From Liolophura sinensis (taxonomy: Eukaryota; Mollusca; Polyplacophora; Chitonida; Chitonidae), in contig NC_088300.1 in NCBI RefSeq assembly GCF_032854445.1, positions 31,169,608 to 31,233,607 of the forward strand: DNA of 64,000 bases, read 5' to 3'. Shown here in pieces: positions 11,536 through 24,656 of the stretch (positions are counted from its first letter, which is position 1; each line of letters starts with the position of its first letter). A program made the translations under genes and the position numbers. The notes under the pieces were generated by a model. The model did not search any database. It worked only from the letters and a program-made list of their open reading frames with translations, and was not told the origin of the DNA.

Positions 11536-14500
11536 AGGGCCCGTCAAACATCAATGGCTGTATTTATTTCATAAAAAATAATTACCCAAGAATAAGTAAA
11601 CGTAGTTTCACGTATAGTTTTCAATGATCTACGGCTCCTCTAAGATTTCTTCCTTTCTTGTTCATCTGTCTGTCTGTCTGTTAGTCTGAACTTGCAGAAA
11701 TGTACACTGACCAAAAAAGATCTGTTCTGGTTAAAGAAACCTCGGGGCTTTCTCAAGCAAATGAGCCATATATATTGCATGTCGTGTTACATAGAAACAA
11801 AACCAGGAAACCATGGAGAGACATGGAGGTGTCCGTTTCGGCAAAAGTCCAAAAGAGCGGCTGCCAACGAATTTTTGCGACGCGGTTTTGTGATGATCCG
11901 CGCTGTATGCTGCGGATTGTAGTTTACTTTTGTTATTCTTTCATCTTAACCCAATAGCTCAAGTTTGCATAAAAGTATACTTAAGAAATATAGGCTACAC
12001 GAAAGAGAATGTAACATACAAAGGTATTATTTTCTCCTGTAGAAAAGCAGGCCTATACAAGCTAAATATAAATATCAAAACTGAAGAGGAATATCAAATC
12101 CCAGTATGATTCTTAAATACGGAACGGCTGCTTCTCAGAAGCAGGTTGAAGCATATTCAAAGCAGAAAAGAATAAACAATTGGTTTGTAAATTAATCGAC
12201 CCAGCAGACACTATAGTCTGTAATGTCTTCCTTGACTTACATGAATAAACTTCTCAAGAATCAAGCCAACAAAACAACACGCCATCGTGTTTGCAATGTC
12301 AGGAAGGACGACGGTTTTTAATAGCATTATATTTATACAATACACAAATGCGTGACTTTGCTTAACGTTAAGTCTATTGTCCTTTCTTAGGGAATAGATG
12401 CACGGGTGAATTTGAGATAAAAGCAGAAACACAAGTCAATAATCTCTATCCGAGATGTCATTTTCAACGCAAACGATGTTTTAAGTCCTTTCTGAGGGTG
12501 TTCTTATGATTTTAGAAGGAACACTTGAGCAAATAAGAAATCGTGAACAATCTTTTCATGGATCTCCACGTGATGTACTACACTTTCAATGGTTGCGTGA
12601 TGCTTAAGCATTTGCCGTTTGCAAAAGCTTTTGTGCTCGGCTATAGCAATATGCCCTTTTTGCATGCATCCCAAGATGGTTATTAATCTTAAGTTTGAAA
12701 AGACAATATCTCTCCTTAACAGCAGTATTTCTTAGTAATTCTAAAAATGGTGACCGTTATTTAAACTGTTAAGAGAAATCTGCGCCATAACACGCTCAAA
12801 CAAATCTGTCTTTTTCTCGTATGTTCTGCAAATGTCGACTATGTGTTTCCAAACACACGACACGAAGTTGCCATATAGAAAACACCTTCCTGCCCAGTCT
12901 GTATATTCTGATCACGTCACTACTACATAGCTTTGACCACATAACTACTCAGAAATTCAAAACAACGGCTTGCAGTTGTGCGAAACAAGAAGGGTACAAA
13001 GTTATCGTCAAAGTCATGCAGCAGGATATAATAACGGTTGTATTGTAAAAAAAAAAAGCATTTTAGAGGCAAATAGAAAACCAACAATTTTGCTGTTGCT
13101 TCCAAAACTTATATTTTCCCGGTAGCATATCATGTTAATAAACAAAACTTTAAGCATTTTTTCTTAGATCAACAGAACTCTCATTCAGGAAAAATGAGTC
13201 ATTCAGGATAGTTACCGTAGCCTACTTTTCTATCATGTAGTACAATCCTTAAAGACACTGTCCTGAAATATTTCATTCCTAAACCTTGAGTTCGAAAGAG
13301 GAGCTTTAAAACTGCTACTGTAAATCAAAATGCAAGAGCTTTGCTTCGCACAGAAAGCGACAGGGATGTGTTTGGCAATGGAATTCTTTTCTTTGGACTG
13401 TCAATGCCTTTAACTGACATCGCGGCCACGCCAAGGCTCTGCATGCAATAAAACTGCAATGGCGTGTCTTTATCGGCTTTACTATAGCAATGGTTCGTGT
13501 GTCTGAAAGCCTTATTCCAGGTGAATCTCGCAAGGAATCCAGTTGGATTTCTGTGACCCCGTGACCCCTCACGAAAAGTGTTGACCTTTAGGTCGAACAG
13601 GTGAGAGCTATTCAGAATGACAACTCTTCTGAGCATCTTCATCCAATTGTTATTTAAACCACCAGACTGGTTGGCATACGTCCACGTACTCCCAGAGGTG
13701 CTTGAACTCAAGGACCGTGTCACGTAAAAAGAAAGGCAAGGGTGTGGTCCTGTGGTAGGGACGAGGTGGCTAAGTGGACCTGGGTAACGAGACACGTGGC
13801 GTAAAACTTTGCCTATTGAAGTATCTCTGCTCCGCAAAAAAAAAAGGTACGGGTTAACTGATAATGCACCGTCATACTCGAAAGGCTCTTCAATTATTGG
13901 ATCCCAACAGAGGCTATTGTTGAAGATGCTCGAATTACCCTTTGTCTGTAAACCCAAGCGGTGACTTTAGCGGATGGGCTTTATTTCGAAAAAAGCAGTT
14001 TCAATTTAGCGTTGCACGATAATAATATTTTTTTTATCTGCTGCCAAGGATAATCGAGCGTATAGGGTATTTTTATCTGAAGCGGTTCAGCGAATTCTTT
14101 TTCAGGAAAATTAAAATGAAGACAGCAGTCTATTATTTATACGGTGTTTCACGAATAATTTTATATTCTATAGGTTGATATAATCTTCCAGATAAATACT
14201 TAAGTATGCATACACCTTTTCTTATAAATTTGTAACGGAAAGATGACTGAATGACCGATAAAGGAGAAACGATGAGGAAGATTGGGGAACGATTTCTCCC
14301 CATTAAGCTGTAAGGCACAAATTCATCAAATAAAAAAGCCATTTCTGATTTCTTCGTCCGTCAAATGTGTCGACAAGTGCAGTGAACCACCCCTCCAGAG
14401 CCTCTGAGTGTTTGCTCTCCGCGGAGTGATATCGATTCCAAACAGAGAAAGATTAAGTTTGAGCTGTAACCGTTTCTGGTGTTCTCTTTGAAGCGCAGCG

Positions 14501-16779
14501 CCGGACACAATGAATGTGTTCACAAGGCGCGCCTCGCAGCGGGTAGAAAATTAATTTTCTAGCAATCGGAAAAATAGCTATTTGAGTCTCAGCGGGTCTT
14601 CACAGCTTCCTCGACTTAAACAGGATATGATGGTTAGAAATCTCCTCGACTACAGGTTGCTGGAGATTGAATAGGGACCGCCCATTACCCGAGATGTCCT
14701 TAAAGCTTAACGCAGCCTTCAAATTAAAACCAGTATTATGATTCTCCAATAACCATAATTGTTAACGCGACTTGGCCAAGTGGCAATTATGACACAAGGG
14801 AATGACAGAGAGATGGCTATTAAACTTGGACGCCATTACGGTCTAAAGGAATACTCTGGGTCATCGTGTGTGCACTTAAGCACCCGGTCAAACCAATCGT
14901 AACGATTCTTCTTTGAAAGCAAATTTGGCGCACAATAAAGCTGAACGTCCCGATTGCACTCATTGGGTTTCCAGTAAAGGCGAATTTTCAAAGGCGATGA
15001 AGTTGCTCCATCCCGACTAACATGACACATCGAATTTTCCTCACATATTTAAGCTGTTGTTTTTCTACCTTCAACCGAGAAGATGCCCCGTGATTTACCG
15101 CCTGCCACTTGGCGCGTCTCGACTCCCAATCGGGTGATGCCTTCATGATAACCTATAACTCGGTGCAATTAAGCGTTAAATATGACCTTTGCCCTGACAG
15201 TTCTAGGGGAACTGGATACCATATTGCCACAGCTTACGGTCTCGTGGAATATGGGACAAGGTGTGGCACCTTTTGTGAGTAGAAAGCACTGTTCACAATT
15301 CAGTAGGTGCCTCACGTCGCCTTCTGTGAGCCGATGGGCCTGTCGACACCTCAAACAAACTGGTTAATTAAAGAGGAACGCTGACCAGATAGTGTACGTT
15401 CGTGAAATAATTGATTAATTGGGGATGGTTAAAGGTAATGTAAAAAATCTTACCGTATCATGTGACTTGTGGGAAATATCAGCCATCTTTTGTTGACATA
15501 AATTTCCTGAACAGTGTCTCACCGGTGGTAAAATGACGGACTTTTAATTCCATCTGGAATTTAAGTTCTCAAACTTTTCGCATCGTTATTCGCGTACTCT
15601 GAATCACATTATGTGAGCGTTTTCCAGAAAGCTCATGTTACAACAAATGTAATCTAAAATAGTTGCCTAATGTTTTTGATAGGTTACAGGATACAAAAGA
15701 ACTTTTTTCCCTTTAGCAATAAAAGGGTTCGAACTCGAAACTCTCCTATTGAAGACTTAGTTTGGGCTCATTATACATGGATCATTTTTATTCAACCGAC
15801 TGATTGCTTATCTTTTCCTGGGCACTGTTGAAGAGAATAATCAAGTGCTAACCAGATAAAATATTATCAGATTAAATTCGTGAATTAATTGATGAACAGA
15901 AGGCTTACATTGGCTGAATGAGAGATGATTGTTTCTGAATGAATCAGCTTGTCTCCAAAGCACATGCACTGTTCTTCAATCTGTCCGTATATTATACAAA
16001 CCAGGATTGTACTCTCTAAACGATTGTGTACAAATTTGCCGTTTGTAAGACATTTGCAATGACATTTGTACCAGTGGTACACGAAATTGCATATATTCCA
16101 CTGTTACACGTAATTGTGGATGAAAATACAAAATACACATTTGTGTACTGTAAACCTAATATGTGGATGCGTATTTTTGCCACAACACTGTGTGCCACTC
16201 GCACACCGTGCCTTTTAGACAATGCTGCATGGTTTCAACCCTTAGGCTTCTATACAAAACTAGCATTGCAAGGAAACCTTGAATTCGCTACATGGCCGGA
16301 TTGTTTCTTTCTTAAGTCTGTGACAAAGACACCATCATGGTTAAGTCACTATCACAAGGGGTCTGCTTTGTTCAAGTACAACCGCTGCTATAGGACCGCT
16401 ACGTCTTTCTTTAGCCCCCAACAGAGTTAAGGCATGATCACAAAGGGTCTGGTTGCACACAGTAATAGTGATTTCATTCACAGTGAGCAAAGCGTAAAGC
16501 ACCATGACTATATCAGAAACACATAACCAGTAATAAGTAATACAGCCATACACCTGCACACATTATGGCTTCAAAGGAGACTATAGGCCTACCTTCAAAC
16601 TGAAGCGTAAAATAACAGTCACGGTCACGCACAGCTAATTAGCAACTCCAATTCAATGAAGAGCTCACCATGAACACCCTTCATATATGGATTTATTTCA
16701 CCGCAGGCATAAACTGATTTATATTTATCGTCTTCCAGTATACCAAACTAAACTTGACTTGGTTTGTACGAAAGGTTTC
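11536..16779. other. Gene-free stretch, motif-rich unique DNA
   Basis: No gene is recognised; the longest open frame (minus, 13325-13957) matches nothing I know. Around 14540-15440 there is a perfect 18-bp palindrome, TAGAAAATTAATTTTCTA (14544-14561), a CTTGGCCAAG palindrome near 14771, and several AATTA/TTAAT cores. This resembles a developmental regulatory region, but that is inference. A dispersed repeat lies near 15660-15760. Confidence 0.35.
15660..15765. repeat. Dispersed repeat copy, related to 60170-60265
   Basis: The string GGTTACAGGATACAAAAG, then TTTTTCCCTTTAG, then GGGTTCGAACTCGAAA matches in order the segment at 60200-60265 (GGTTACATAGTACAAAAG, TTTTTCCCCTTTAG, GGGAGATTTCGACCTCAAA). 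It is probably a decayed interspersed element; the class is unknown. Confidence 0.5.
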
Positions 16780-17130
16780 ATTAAACGTACCAAGATTGTC
16801 AATTATACAGAATCTCTGGAAGTACAAAGATTGTCTATTTTACAAAGTCTCTGAAAGTACCGAGACTGCCAAATACAAAGTAGGCCAGCTATACAACGCC
16901 CAGAGTATCAAGGAGGCCAAGAACCAAGATGTCTGAACGTGTCCAATTTCCATTTACAAAGTCTAGGGATGAATTAAGATTGCAAATTACAAAGTATAAA
17001 GAAGTAGTAAAGATGACCATTTAATGCGTCTAGAAAAGAATCAAGACTGACACTTACAAAAATATGAAAGGGCCAATGAGACCATTTACTACATTAAGAT
17101 TCAAGATTGCCAATTTACAAAGGAGAAATT
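16780..17130. repeat. Degenerate tandem repeat
   Basis: AAGATTG-C-AATT followed by TACAAAGT recurs irregularly every 35-60 bases, interleaved with CTGAAAGTACC-like strings. Copies are heavily diverged, so the period is not fixed. The open frame across it (16754-16936) is taken to be incidental. Confidence 0.5.
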
Positions 17131-20100
17131 CAGCATTAGGAAATTCAAACAAAACATACATCTTTAACAGGACTATATGTGCAATACCATGATTAAATAT
17201 TATGCTCGTATGCCTTCGCAACATCAACATGCCAGATAAGTTCAAGAAAGGTTCACAAATTTTCTAGAACCTTTTACTCGTTTGAGATAAAGGTTTGTGT
17301 TAAGGCAATTATCAGTTGATAGAAAACGTAAGATTCTCTGCATTCTACACATATAAGCTTACGTTCCAACAAAACTTTTCTCTCATTAAACTTAAAAACT
17401 TCTACAGCAAGGGCTTGTGAACTTAATTATAGGCTTGAAGAACTGTGTACCAGAGCACAGGAACTGATTAGCGGCTTCATTAAAAAGAACTTACATTTCT
17501 TCACCAATGATTTTAATTGAAAGATACTAACAATATTGTAGTCGTTGGTGAAAGAAAACAGAAATTAGGAAAATTGATCGATTATCGAGGTTTGTGTGGT
17601 AAAAGCAGACTTAAGGGTGAGACAAACAACGAATGAAAAAAATGCCCAGAATGAAACAGGAGGTAGTCTTGGTTTAACCATAAATTTCTCTCAAGTCGGT
17701 GAGCGCTCACCAAGTCAGTGAGCGCTCACCAAGTCAGTGAGCTCTCACCAAGTCAGTGAACGCACTTGATATTTTTGTTTTGTTATGCAGTAATTTTGTT
17801 TCGTAAACTGTGTTTTGAAGTATAACGCGAGATTTACCAGCACAGCGGGATGCACGCGCACTCCACACAGAAACACGTCGTCCGCATTCCAAATAGGATG
17901 TATTTTCCCGCCAGTTGGCTGAGCTATGTCAATCGCTGGTCACCCTCCGATATGCGTACGCGCAAGCCAGACTCTAAGATAAAAGGACTGTCGCCTGCGT
18001 CGTCTCTTCGTTATATTTGAATTGTGTCATTTCTGATTACACAAACTGCTTTGCCCCGTTAAATTCATCAAATAACACAAGCTCCATTGGCCTTCCAGTA
18101 TTGCTTCATTGATCAAAGAAAGGAAATCCGAATGTGACGAGAGATATTCAAAAGACACGGCTAGGGTGGCATGTTATTAAAACTGGATTACACCTCGGGA
18201 AATCCAGCTCGCAAACTGGCGTGTCTTTTGATTTCTTCAAAAGATTTCAATTTTATGATTCAATTTTGAATTTACAGACCGTGATAATTCGAAGCAAATG
18301 GCTCGGAAGTGTCAAATCTAAAGTTGACCACACTGGATTCAACAGCTTCCATAAGGAAGTTAAAAGTTGCTCAAAGACTGGCAAACCACATATGACGCGA
18401 CAGGCTTTAACCGGGCTACTTGAAGTGGTTACAGACTATATGTATTTTCCGTATCCGTTTATATCCTCAGGACTTGTGTACACGTCATTTCTGCTCTCCA
18501 ACAATACTAACAGCGTTTTAATTTCAAAGGTCAACCATGCAGGCTTATAGGCCAATAGTGAGGTTTATGTCTAATATAAATATGGAGTGACCTTTGTAGC
18601 CGGTCTCTATCCAAAATCCCCACTTAGGCCTACATGCTGAGATGCATGTGCTTCCCAATTTTCATCCTTTTGCTGTATGGTTCATTAGCTATTAAAAGTT
18701 CCTTGTTAGACGACCCAATCAAACGTGACACTGAATCTCGGAAATAATGGTAAATATAGTTTTCTGGCCTTTCTCGTGTTGTATTGGTTCGCCAGTTGTC
18801 CATTTTGGTGAAGAGTACTATACTATGAATGGATTACTTGTTACGAATTTTCCCACTTGGTCGTTTTAGCGATCTTCTTGTTTCTATCACAATTTAGTGG
18901 AGGGTTAGAGTTCGGCGTATTTTTAGCCCGTCAGAGGTATACTGCCCTTCTGCGCTGTACATGTATAGCCTGGTGTCAGCACTTTTTCGTTTTGTTAATT
19001 TGCCCATCTAACGTATAAGGATGTTTTAGATATTATACATTAATTATATTTTATATATTATGTACAAACTAACATCTAACTGAATATTAGCCCGAAGAGA
19101 AGAAGGCTGAAATTATACTTTTTCATATATTAGCTTGCTTGTTTGATTTACGTAGGACATTGGCTCTAGAGTTGTGGTAGATCTTTTCACATATACCATG
19201 GGCGTATTTTGGGGTTAGGGGTGGTAGAGAAAACTTCAGCGGAAAGGCTAATCCACCGACCTTGGTAAAGTCATACCGACGGGACTGTAGTACATGTGAC
19301 GTACAGGCTGACATGCCAACTTAATTGGTGAGAGAAAAAAACGAACCCAAGACAACGTAAACGGTTGTCTTGGCCGCTTATAGTCACCAAGGCATCCACG
19401 AACAATAGCGCTTAAAAAATATTGAAAATCCCTGCCCAAGGCCGGTTTTGAATCCGCAACACTTGTGTCAGCGGTTGGGAGTATATTTTGTAGTACACGC
19501 AGAATGCCACTGATCCACGGCACGCTGCCAACGTCTTTTTTTATATGCTTACCGTAGATGTTTTGTTCAACACAAGGTATAGATTACCTTTACAATGCTG
19601 AATGGAGAGTTAGTGTTCACCATCATGGGGGGTGTTCGAATGCTGCATAGCCGACCTTCATCTCTAAATAATACACTAACATAATTGTCACAAATTTATA
19701 TCAAAGACCTTTGGACCGATAACTTTACATCCAGCCACTTTCGTGGGGGAAATTTGAGGTCATTTAGGGTATACTGATCCAAGCTGAATATTACCTCAAA
19801 ACCTGGATTGTAGAAAAATTACACCCAATTACTATCACAGGTAGGGATAAATTCCCTCCAAAGTTATCGATGTTTAAAAAAAAAAGAGTAGAGCTTTTCG
19901 CCTTAATATCAAAACATCACATATAAAACATAAAACTCACTTACCCAGAGGGAAAATTAACTCGGACTTAGTCATAACTTCAAAACAGTTTACTGCGCTA
20001 AAGTCACGACTTGCCTTAGCAACTTTTGTTTTAATACTACAGGAGTTCCATGACAAAAATGAACTTTAACTCTTGAGCTCAAGAATGATGCCATAAGACA

Positions 20101-20579
20101 ATTAAAGCCTCACTGAAATCTACGACTGCTTCAGGATGCTGTGGTCTGCCTTAAGCCTAACTTGTGCCCTTGTTTTTATGACATTAATAAGACTTACAAT
20201 AATTTCAACTTACACAAGACATTGTAAATGATTTGCATACACTCTTTATTGCAAAGCCATAGCTATGAACTCATCCCCATATGACTGGCTTAAGGGTTAA
20301 AGTTCAACAAGAAAACAGGCTAACACCACATATACAGATAAGGCAGCTGTGATAACAAACCGATACAAACATATATATTTGCGGTACATCGTATTGACTT
20401 ACATGTACATGACCCCAGTTAAAACAACACACGTACACGTGCGCATGTTTTATATGGTACATGGTTTTATTCAAGGCTAACAAGAAATACCAGAGAACAT
20501 AAAATAAAGATCAGTAGTGCGATATGACGTTTGATACATTTATCTATGTGATTGAAGTTTAACACGGTACTCAGTAATA
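17131..20579. other. Gene-free stretch
   Basis: No gene is recognised. It contains the 19-bp palindrome-bearing repeat at 17692-17763. An inverted pair TCAAAAGACAC / GTGTCTTTTGA at 18149-18159 and 18221-18231 lies inside an unrecognised 138-codon plus frame (18134-18550). The remainder is AT-rich unique sequence. Confidence 0.35.
17692..17763. repeat. 19-bp tandem repeat, 3.7 copies
   Basis: Units CAAGTCAGTGAGCGCTCAC lie at 17692-17710, 17711-17729 and 17730-17748, with a partial fourth. The first two contain the perfect 12-bp palindrome GTGAGCGCTCAC. It could act as a set of dimer-binding sites or be a simple minisatellite. Confidence 0.85.
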
Positions 20580-20802
20580 ATTCATTTATAGAGAGGCAAC
20601 CAACATTACAAGAGGAAATTTACAAGTAGAGCCCGACAGAAACCCACGGTTATCTGCTGGTTGTTGGCAGACATTTTCCACGTACAACTGGAGAGGACAA
20701 CAGCTTGAGCTGGACTTCAACTCACTGCAGGAACATTGGTGAAAGGCTCCTGCGTGATTGATCTGCGCTAGCACACGCTAACCACTAGGCCACAGAGTTG
20801 CA
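20580..20802 (-). mobile_element. tRNA-derived SINE head and body (family A)
   Basis: On the minus strand this reads as a tRNA-like head (GGCCTAGTGGTTAGCG-type A box near 20780-20795 and AGTTGAAGTCC B box near 20711-20721), followed by the family body (TTCCTCTCC-like, then the CCAGCAGATAACCGTGGG region). The AATAAAT tail is missing, so the copy is 3'-truncated. Confidence 0.75.
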
Positions 20803-23800
20803 AAGGGCAATGCATGGATTACATGCATGTTTGTTGAAATAAATGCCATATGACTTTGTTTCACATTCTGACAGTGTTATTAGATACGATACCATGTCCC
20901 TGGAACATGTTTATCAAATAGTAATACAATCATGTGAAATATCATGTCTGTATTCACATTTTGCTGGTGATGACACCAAAAGTCAATAGTCCCACATTCT
21001 TGCATAAATATTCAACGACTTACCAAATTAAAATAAAATCTGTGGATACTTAATCAATCTTGAATCTTCAATCAATACGTTTTCGGAACTGATCACAGCT
21101 GCGTAACTACATTTGTCACCTTCAGATATTATATATTTTGGCGACTTCCTTTTATTTTTGTCTTCAGGGTAAGTTAATGTAGTCTCTACTCGTAATAACA
21201 TATCTTTCAATAATTGAAAAGTAGTATCTGTACAGTGCAGAGCAATAACTTAAAAAGTATATGTATGATTTTGTTGATGCTACAGGATACAAAAAGCTAT
21301 AGACAACAACTGAGGTGTTGTTTGGTGAGGTATTTCTGTTGATTCTGTATCACTTGTAAAAACATAGTCATCATCACATACTGAGAACTGGGAGCTTCCA
21401 GGGCAGAGTTTACAAAGGGACTTAGCTGGGAATGACACTAGAATCCCGTGGAATGTCTAGTTTATTTTTTCATTTCAGTTTATATTTGAGTTGCTTAATG
21501 ATACCTGTAGTATCAACAATGTCTGTTTATAATAACAATTATGTCAGGCTATCTTATTTCCTTAAACAACATTTCATTCCCATAATAATAATAATTTATG
21601 TAATTTGATAAAGACAAATGTGCAGATCATGTATCATTTTAAACACAAAAGTTGCCCTCACTTGGTAACTATTTCATTCCAAAATTTACACTGAAGAGAC
21701 AGGTATACTGTATCACATGTGTTTCCAATACAGAAGTACTCTTTTCTTATAATGTGTATGAGAAGGAGAAATGGCTGGATTCCTCATTACAGAAAAATGT
21801 CTTTCATGGAAAACTTTCAGATAAAAAATGCCACTGTAGAAATGGATAAAAAGCATACAAATAACAAAAATTTTAACCAAATTCAAAAACCTTTTTAATA
21901 ACAGAATAACTGCATTTCAAAGGGATACAGAATCGACGCTGATTGGCTGATAGTGGAATTGGGGGTTTCCTGGGTTGAATCTTCTAACTTTGGTCATGCT
22001 TGATACCACATGTCTGCCATACCTAAAACTCAGCTCAGCCCACAGATAACCTTGACTTACCTTTCTCACACAGTAGCCAATCATAAACCATTCTGTATAC
22101 CCTTTAATAATTAAACTAATGTACATGTGGTTGCTGAATTATGTTTCCAATAAAGCACCAGACCTGGAATAATATTTTATTCACTGAACAATAACAAAAT
22201 CATCTAAACATTTTGCTCAATTTGTAGTTTTTCAAACAGAACAACATCAAACAATCTTGTGCTAGTTTTGTGCATTTATTTTTTATATTGAGCTTCAACA
22301 AGTGTTTTTATAAAAATAGTTAACTTTATGTAAGACTACATGAACATTAACTAAAAACAACATGGTAGAAAATCGCTGAAGGCTTACATCAACAGCCAAA
22401 AAAAAGAAATTCAATTGTATGGGTTGTTTTATTATTTAGCTAGATACTACCTGAGTGGTTAGAAATGATTTGAATGAATCGCACAAATCACTTCCTTTAA
22501 ACCTGAAGATTAATTTCACATCTCTTATTGGATAGACCATACTTGTTAAAACTAGCACATCTATTACACTCATCTTTCACAGCTCAACTCTGCTCACACT
22601 ATTTCTTTCATAATTTTTTCACCCAAGCAGAATGTCCGTACGTGGCTCTATGCTGTCCCTTAATGGCAAAGTGAGGCAAATAAGGAAGGTTCAACAATGA
22701 ACATGAACATACCTAACAGCAAGTATTAAGTGTAGCTTAGAACAATCAGTAAGTTTTTGTAATGTAAGAATTAAGCACTAAGTAAGCAAAAAAAAAAAAA
22801 GGTTTCCTTCTGTAATTCGTTTTTATCTGCCTTGTTGTAGCTGCTAGAATCAGTTTGGTCTCTTCAGATATATCTGGAGTTTATCAAATGTTACATTTAG
22901 AACAATTGCTTCCATCAGAAGAAATTGTTAAAAAATTAATTTGTAAATTCAGTTTATTTAACTGCAACATTATGATCAGTACATTGGAGTAACACAGTCT
23001 GACAGGAGAAAACCAGACGGCATACACATTTATGTCATGGCACATATTCTGAAACATTTAATTTATTTCGGATCCAAAAAAAAAATAGTTTATTACGTGG
23101 AAAACTTTAAATTTTTCATGAGAGGTAACTTCATTTACAGGTGTAACGCTACCTTGATTTATTTCCCTTGATACATGTAATTTTTTTTTTTTTTTTTTTT
23201 CACAATTGGCGATGAAAGGCATCCCCCAAAAAATGCCATGATCCTCATTCGTATTTAACAAAAAGGGTTTCAAGTGTTATTTAATGTTAGTCAACTTGAA
23301 ACAATGCTGAACCCCCTTTCGTAGATTTCTGTCAAGTAATTGCCATACAACTGTGTTGTTTCGCCGAGATGAGGCCGTTTGAAATGAAAGTAAGTGGATT
23401 ATTTTCATAAGAAAAATTGCGAAAATCTGCTAAAAACCCCAGAAAACTATCATGGTAGATTTTGTATAAGGTTTGTATTCTTTCTTAAGTAAATAAATTT
23501 GTCGCCAAAATTCGCATTTTTTCAAATTTTATCACCATTTGAAAAACTTGTTCCAAATTTGCGACAATGGCGAGTGCCAGCGGAAGCCCTGATTATGGGA
23601 GAATTATCAGCGAGCTCCCGATATACAGACTCGGCAGTCAGCAGACAATATTTAAGTTTGGGACAAACTAAGATTTTCAAGTACTTTCCAGGAATATTTG
23701 TCTTTTTTAAGGAATTTCAAGTACTTGAAAATGAAATTGTATTTTTCAAGCACTTTAAAGGAGATTCAAGGACTGTGCACACCCTGTCTCTAATACTTAT

Positions 23801-24553
23801 GAACACTGTACTTTACTGACAAATTCAAACCAATGACTTCTTCACTCTTCTTTTTTACCTGTCATGATGAATTTAGTAGTGAACAATACTATGCAAGCGG
23901 ATTTCTGTACACATTATGGTTTACACCAAAACAAGATGATTAAATGTTGCTTGTACTGATGCAGCAGTGATATGGGACAATAAACCTCTTTGTACCACTA
24001 ACAAAAGGTAGACCAATAATTCTGTCAATGGCAAGATATCCACTGATGTATACACGTCATCTTACCCTCAAAATCTTCCATCAGCTATCAAAGTATCATC
24101 TCAAATTCTACTTTGTCAATGTTCTTTCCAGTTAAATGAGATGAAGTGAAAAACAACCACATATGCAAGTAATAATTTTGCATAGAGATCAGACCTGGTT
24201 ATAATATATTCTTTGTTTACTAAAATTACTAAAAAAACATTTATGGATATGCAGTGAACACAGAAACATTTGCAAACCAGCTGAAATGCGATTTCATTAA
24301 ACAGGTAACAGGTAGATTTCATTGCATGTAAACAAAAATTAACATGCCAGACCCACTGTCACAAAATTTTGGAAATCATTTTTTTCATATTTTTCCTTAT
24401 TTTCTAGGTAAAACACCTCACCTTATATAGAGCTTTAAACAACAGATGTCCTTTACTAAAAGGTTACAAGAAACCAGACTTATAAGTTCTGTGAAAGTGG
24501 CTTCTGTGCCATAAATTACATGTTACCATGCCTACCAGGATACACCACCCAAA
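20803..24553. other. Downstream flank or 3' UTR of the dehydrogenase gene
   Basis: No further coding exon is recognised. On the minus strand this interval follows the dehydrogenase stop at 24554-24556. The nearest canonical AATAAA I noticed lies at 23062-23067, about 1.5 kb away, so the 3' end of the transcript is unresolved. A run of more than 15 T lies at about 23180-23200. Confidence 0.35.
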
Positions 24554-24656
24554 TTAATGAGTTTTCAGGCCCACCATTTCTTCACTCAAGTCCCAAAGAC
24601 GTCGCTCAACTTCTTCAGAGTTTTCTGGAAGCACTGGATCCTTCAATGCACAGTCA
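24554..24656 (-). CDS. RDH-like exon F: C-terminus and stop
   Basis: This exon encodes [20 protein letters not shown] then [13 protein letters not shown] and TAA (24554-24556). The [10 protein letters not shown] ending is typical of the family C-terminus. Acceptor is CTGTAG; phase 2 matches exon E. Confidence 0.93.

Noticed and set aside
13325-13957. Minus-strand 210-codon frame
   Set aside because: The longest non-repeat frame, but no recognisable domain or signal. Chance or an unknown gene; not supportable.
16026-16430. Plus-strand 134-codon frame
   Set aside because: No homology recognised, low-complexity flanks, no convincing splice or start context.
18134-18550. Plus-strand 138-codon frame
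   Set aside because: Contains an inverted repeat near its start and no known domain.
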